DNA from: Effrenium voratum
Taxonomy: Eukaryota > Sar > Dinophyceae > Suessiales > Symbiodiniaceae
Assembly: GCA_963377175.1 (NCBI GenBank)
Contig: CAUJNA010001446.1
Location: 1,626,065 to 1,690,064, forward strand
Direction: 5' to 3'
DNA length: 64,000 nucleotides
The position numbers were made by a program, and so were the translations under genes. How positions within the stretch are numbered: position 1 is the stretch's first letter; each line of letters starts with the position of its first letter. The notes beneath the pieces were generated by a model. The model was not told the origin of the DNA, did no database searches, and saw only the letters and a program-made list of their open reading frames with translations. This document shows, piece by piece, positions 60,125 to 64,000 of this stretch.

Positions 60125-60362
60125 ATGGGGGGGCTGGGGGGGGAGGAGGGGGGAGGGAGGAGGGGGCAGGGAGGAGGGGGCAGGGAGGAGGGGGGAGGAG
60201 GAGGGGGAGGAGGGAGGAGGGAGGGGGAGGGGGAGGAGGGAGGAGGAGGAGGGGGAGGAGGGGGAGGAGGGGGAGGAGGGGGGAGGAGGGAGGAGGGAGG
60301 AGGGGGAGGAGGGGGAGGGAGGAGGGGGAGGAGGGGGGAGGAGGGGGGAGGAGGGGGGAGGG
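60125..60362 (+). repeat. GGAGG polypurine minisatellite
   Basis: About 235 bp of uninterrupted purines on the plus strand apart from a few C or T, made of GGAGG, GGGGG and GGGAGG units. The Gly/Glu/Arg open frames are artefacts. Confidence 0.95.
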
Positions 60363-60977
60363 GCTTAAGCCCCTAGAGGACTAAATGTTGGGCTATCAGC
60401 CATGTTTGAGCCATGTTTAAGTTGGAATTTTGGGGAGGAACCTACATCTGATGAACAAAGTACGACGAACATGACCTTGTGGGGGGTCCACAGATCTTGA
60501 GACAACCCTTTTGCTGCTGGAAAAAAAGTCCAGTGGTGATAGATTCCAACTCTAAATAATCAACAAGGAGATGGAGGGTCCTGCCTCGTTTGTTTTTTCC
60601 CCCGCAACCCACAATTATGGGTTGGTGAATTCCTTTTCTGTTTATGGGTAGCTTGACGAGTGTCCAGGTTGAGGACAAAAAATGGAAACCCAAAAAAGCG
60701 AAACCAACAGGATACTTCAGGTCGATTCGCTTTGGTTGCAAGTGAGTCTAAGATGCCCCCCCCTCTTTCGGTGGATTCCCCGGTATCATTTTAGAGTTCA
60801 AAAATCCCCACCAGCTGTGTTTTCCGTGGATGCCCCGTTCGCCACATTGCAAGATGTAAATTCAACCACTATGGGGATACAAGGGTCCTGACCCTTCCAT
60901 TGCACACCAAGCATGGACAACCCTGCCGCCCCCTAGCTGCATTCGTGAGCTGCGTTTAAGTTTGGACCCACTAAAAT

Positions 60978-61090
60978 GGCCATGGGTACAGTGAACATCA
61001 ACCAATCCAACCACTAAAATAGGAAACCTAAAATGGGTGGTGAATTCACCTACCCAAAAATGGGATCCCAAAACGGTTTTGACCCAAATG
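60978..61090 (+). mobile_element. Family F element
   Basis: GGCCATGGGTACAGTGAAC, then AAATGGGTGGTGAATTCACC and GGTTTTGACCCAAATGG. Confidence 0.65.
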
Positions 61091-61251
61091 GTGTTCGTCC
61101 TGTGGTCGTCCTGTTGGTGTCCCTTTAAAACCGCAAAACATCGGGCACGGAGCCTCAAAGAAAGACATGGAAATCTGAAATAGAGAGTGTCACGGCACGT
61201 CAAACAAGTGTGCAGGTACGTGTACTTTGTTTGAAGAACCTTTTTTTTGTA

Positions 61252-61346
61252 CCTGGACCCTCAAACTACCCATTAAAAAATGGAATTCACCCCCATCATG
61301 TTGGTGCAATATCCAAGGTGTTGATGGATATAGTTGAGGGTCTAGG
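61252..61346. mobile_element. Family C element
   Basis: CCTGGACCCTCAAACTACCC to AGTTGAGGGTCTAGG; TA on the left, TG on the right. Confidence 0.7.
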
Positions 61347-61466
61347 TGCCTTCTTTGGTTTTTGGTTTTCCGGGGGGGTGGTCCTTGAGGCAAAGCACGG
61401 ACCCCCGAGTACGTGATTCTCGAGTTGATGCGGAAGGCAGCGCGAGTTTGAAGGGACTTTGAGCTA

Positions 61467-61560
61467 CCTGGAGTCTCCTTCTGACCCTTTGAAAATGGGG
61501 TCATTACCCAACATTTTCAGAGGGTGATACCCCTTTTTCTAGGGGTGGAGAGACTCTAGC
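61467..61560. mobile_element. Family D element
   Basis: CCTGGAGTCTCCTTCTGACCC to GGGGTGGAGAGACTCTAG. Confidence 0.65.
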
Positions 61561-61877
61561 CGCGAGCTCCCACCCGAAACTGAGCTCCAATCACCTGAAA
61601 CCCCAATTGATTTGGGTTGCTTGAAAGGTCCTCTGGTTGAACAAAGGGCAGACCCTTCTCCAAATCAACCAATTCGAAGGAAGCTGACATTCTGAAATCG
61701 ACCACTCGTTTAAAGCAACTTGATCTCCTCTTAGGTTTTCCCGCGGCCATCTCGCGGCTAAAATCGTCTACGGCGCCAAGAGTTGCGTGACTGGAATAAC
61801 ACACTCCCAGTCACAGTCTGCCTTCGCGCCTATGAAGACCCCCTGAACCCTCACAATTCCATCTAAAAAATTGGTTA

Positions 61878-61996
61878 TACTGTGAGTCCACTTTGAAACA
61901 ATGGGAACCAGTTACTTGTTGGTACTTACAGGGGAATCCAATCATCCCAAGCTATGTTGGGTGGTACGAAATGGATTTCGCAACCATCCACAGTAG
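61878..61996. repeat. Family I element
   Basis: TACTGTGAGTCCAC at the left, CAGGGGAATCCAATCATCCC in the centre, GCAACCATCCACAGTA at the right. Confidence 0.6.
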
Positions 61997-62081
61997 CAAT
62001 GGAATGGGTGAAAAATCAACCATTTTGAAGTTGGATTCCAACTTAAACACTCTGCTTTGGGTCCAGGAAGACGTAAAGCCT

Positions 62082-62165
62082 TAGGGTTGACCCACCTCAA
62101 GCTGCAACTGCAAGCCCTGAAGTCGATTTTCAGGGGACGCAGCCGAACAAACACTCCTGCAACCA
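62082..62165 (+). CDS. Candidate exon
   Basis: After AAAGCCTTAG| the plus frame reads LTHLKLQLQALKSIFRGRSR, then TNTPA, up to a family-C-like element (CCTGGACCCAGC). GC3 is good; basic helix. Not recognised. Confidence 0.4.
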
Positions 62166-62307
62166 CCTGGACCCAGCTTCAACCTACCCATGAAAAAGAA
62201 AAGGATTTCACCATATGTTTTGGTTGCGATAGCCCATGTTTGAGGGACGCCAACTTAAAGATGGGACGATTTACCCATTCCATGATCCCGGAGGGTCCAA
62301 GTACCTC

Positions 62308-62352
62308 ATGAGTAAAAAGGGGTCTAAGTACCTCCTTAGAAGGTACTTGGAT
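62308..62352. repeat. Palindrome shared with 41811-41850
   Basis: AAAAGGGGTCTAAGTACCTC, then CTTAGAAGGTACTTGGA. Confidence 0.7.
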
Positions 62353-62502
62353 CCTGTGGGGATTTTGGGTTGCAGCCCATTTTTAAGGCGGGGAAGGTTA
62401 CCGGTTCAGGTAAACCTAGGCGAGGGAGATCCTATGCAAGAGCCATTCAAACTTAGCCAAAGTGAGGGGAATGTGTCTTCCATTGGCAAATTGAAAGCTA
62501 TT

Positions 62503-62577
62503 CTAGGTCCTCCAGATTTGAGAGCTTAGAGCAAGGGTACCAACTTTTTTCTGGTTTGTCTATTTTAGGGGAACTAG
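62503..62577 (+). repeat. Family A element, shortened
   Basis: CTAGGTCCTCCAGATTTGAG to TATTTTAGGGGAACTAG. Confidence 0.65.
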
Positions 62578-62744
62578 AAGCCTTGCTTAGCGGATCCCAG
62601 CTGATGTTCATACCCCTCTCCCCAAAAGAGGTATATAGCCCTGATAAAGTGGCTTGGAAACCAGGGAAGCCAAAGAACCGGTATGAACAAGGGGTATGTA
62701 CTTCCACCCGACCCTTGCTTTCCATGGGATTTTGCTTTTTTACA

Positions 62745-62875
62745 AGCTATCGGCGACGCGCCCAGATTTGCTCCATGCTCCCCGCCGAGTGGCCCAAGGG
62801 ATTGGTCTCATTGCGCTTCGCGCAAAGATTCGGTGGGATGCCTGGCGTCCAAAGCTCCCTGACTTCAATCCTAAA
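62745..62875 (+). CDS. Candidate exon, frame uncertain
   Basis: After TTTTTTACAAG| two plus frames are open: ICSMLPAEWPKGLVSLRFAQ (better GC3) and GLIALRAKIRWDAWRPKLPD (more protein-like residues). The region is clearly GC-rich against its flanks. Confidence 0.4.
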
Positions 62876-62924
62876 AAGGGGTGGTCCAAGGGAGGGAGGT
62901 TTGCTAAGACTTTCGCTGGTACCT

Positions 62925-63055
62925 AATGTTGACCCAGGATTCATAAACCCGTCCCATTATAGGGGCGCGTTCCCTCCAAAAGTGATGAATCCCCACTCGA
63001 AGGGGACACCCCCTACTCATCAACCAGGAGTTTATTAATCCGGGGTTAACATTAC
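62925..63055. mobile_element. Family H element
   Basis: AATGTTGACCCAGGATTCAT to TTAATCCGGGGTTAACATT; long terminal inverted repeats. Confidence 0.8.
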
Positions 63056-63329
63056 TTGGATGTTCGATTCGCCAAGTTAGTAAGTGGTTGGCACCTAGGT
63101 TATAACCCACTGACAAGCCTACTTAAGTGGGGCTCACCCAATCATTGGTGGGGGGTTATATCCCAGGTGGCTAACCATTTACGAGCTTCGCCGAACATCC
63201 AAGAACCCCCTTACGGATTCCACAATGACTGAAGAATTTGGTCAGAAATCAAAACTCTGCCTCGACCCTCAAACTACCCACACAAGAGTGGAATTCATCC
63301 CCTGGGGCCAAACCCAGGGGTGAAATAGC

Positions 63330-63900
63330 CACTCGCAGCACACCTAGTTCTAGTACTAAGTGAACTTCTTGTTGAACTCATTTGTATCAAAGAGCTAAAA
63401 CAACAAACCAAAAAAGACAACATACATATGCATACATATACATATACATTCCCCCGGGTTTTGACGCCTTTTGTGCCGGTGGTCTAAATCTAATTCGGAC
63501 CTTTCTTCAACATCTAAGTAGACATTCTGCTTGAAATATGACCTTATTGGAGTCTATGTGTAATCATAATTGACATTTTATTTGGACATAGGTTCGTAGC
63601 CAAGCTCTAACTTAAAACATGGATTATTGTTGAACTGTTTTTCTTGCAAACATAAATTTTAAAAGTCGCATTTAATCTCAAACATATTTGGGAATAAACT
63701 CCCAAATAGAAATTGATGCTCAAAGGCCGAAAGAACTATGTCCGTATTGAATTCTAGTTAGATTTGAACCATATTTGGAAATTGGGTCCTACTCAAATCG
63801 GATGTTCACGGGTCAATTGACTTCAGTCCAAATCAATTGATATTGGAACTCCACTGAGGGTCTTCCGGTGAACTATGTCCTAACATTTGGAGTCAAGTCC
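63330..63900. other. AT-rich region without recognised elements
   Basis: Similar in composition to 50690-51960 (short A/T-rich phrases, no family A-M copies). No gene seen. Confidence 0.55.
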
Positions 63901-63924
63901 TAGATGAATTCATCTCTGGCCACA

Positions 63925-64000
63925 AGGGTGTGGCTGTCAAAATGAAACAGGAGGGATTACGCAGGTTTTGGTCCATGGATCCACTTACAAGGGCAGCCCA
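63925..64000 (+). repeat. Family E element cut by the window end
   Basis: GGGTGTGGCTGTCAAAATG, AACAGGAGGGATTACGCAGG and TTTTGGTCCATGGATCCAC; continues outside. Confidence 0.65.

Noticed and set aside
1..64000. CRISPR array or prokaryotic operons
   Set aside because: Repeats are not regularly spaced with unique spacers, and coding DNA is in short spliced exons.
1..64000. Dinoflagellate spliced-leader RNA gene, tRNA or 5S rRNA
   Set aside because: I looked for the spliced-leader core and cloverleaf-like patterns and saw none, but a scan by eye can miss tRNAs.

Overview
The window looks like nuclear DNA of a dinoflagellate, probably a core photosynthetic (Symbiodiniaceae-like) lineage; the genus cannot be set. 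Four things point that way. (1) There are no long open frames, only short GC3-rich exons of about 40-410 nt set in long non-coding DNA. (2) Splice donors are GT, GC or GA with AG acceptors, usually AG|G. (3) There is an RCC1-repeat gene of the type that is very abundant in dinoflagellates. (4) Short palindromic elements and simple repeats fill most of the space. I saw no rRNA, tRNA, CRISPR array, dinoflagellate spliced-leader gene, LTR or LINE coding region. Apart from the RCC1 gene and a broken RNA 2'-phosphotransferase-like fragment, I could not name any protein.

Layout. 0.1-0.8 kb and 1.0-1.4 kb are CA/CAAA- and GTTT-type simple repeats. 1.4-12.5 kb is a mosaic of short inverted-repeat elements with two good minus-strand exons (8.7 and 10.5 kb). 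12.7-20.1 kb holds the best gene, a minus-strand RCC1-repeat protein in eight phase-consistent exons; six of its seven introns begin with GA. 19.3 kb is a long (AACC)n array. 20.2-21.3 kb is A-rich simple sequence. 22-28.8 kb has isolated exons on both strands, including a plus-strand Tpt1/KptA-like fragment with a frameshift and a 3' terminal exon ending in a stop. 31-36.3 kb has exons on both strands, ending in a two-exon plus-strand gene end. 37.8-38.6 kb is a (CAAA)n array. 38.8-50.5 kb has a run of good exons, mostly minus. 50.6-51.9 and 63.4-63.9 kb are AT-rich and unlike the rest. 52-60 kb has several small genes whose introns coincide with whole repeat elements. 60.1 kb is a GGAGG polypurine tract.

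Main result. At least thirteen families of about 75-150 bp inverted-repeat elements (called A to M here) are scattered through the window, many with short target-site duplications. Families A, B, E and M, and less surely C, sit exactly between exons that rejoin in frame when the element is removed (36194-36280, 38846-38934, 49268-49357, 52520-52630, 56761-56874, 57185-57334). They behave as introner elements: transposable elements that become spliceosomal introns on insertion. Several unrelated families seem to do this in one genome, using GT, GC and GA donors. Three family-C copies differ by only one to three bases over 90 bp but have different flanking dinucleotides, so that family moved recently.
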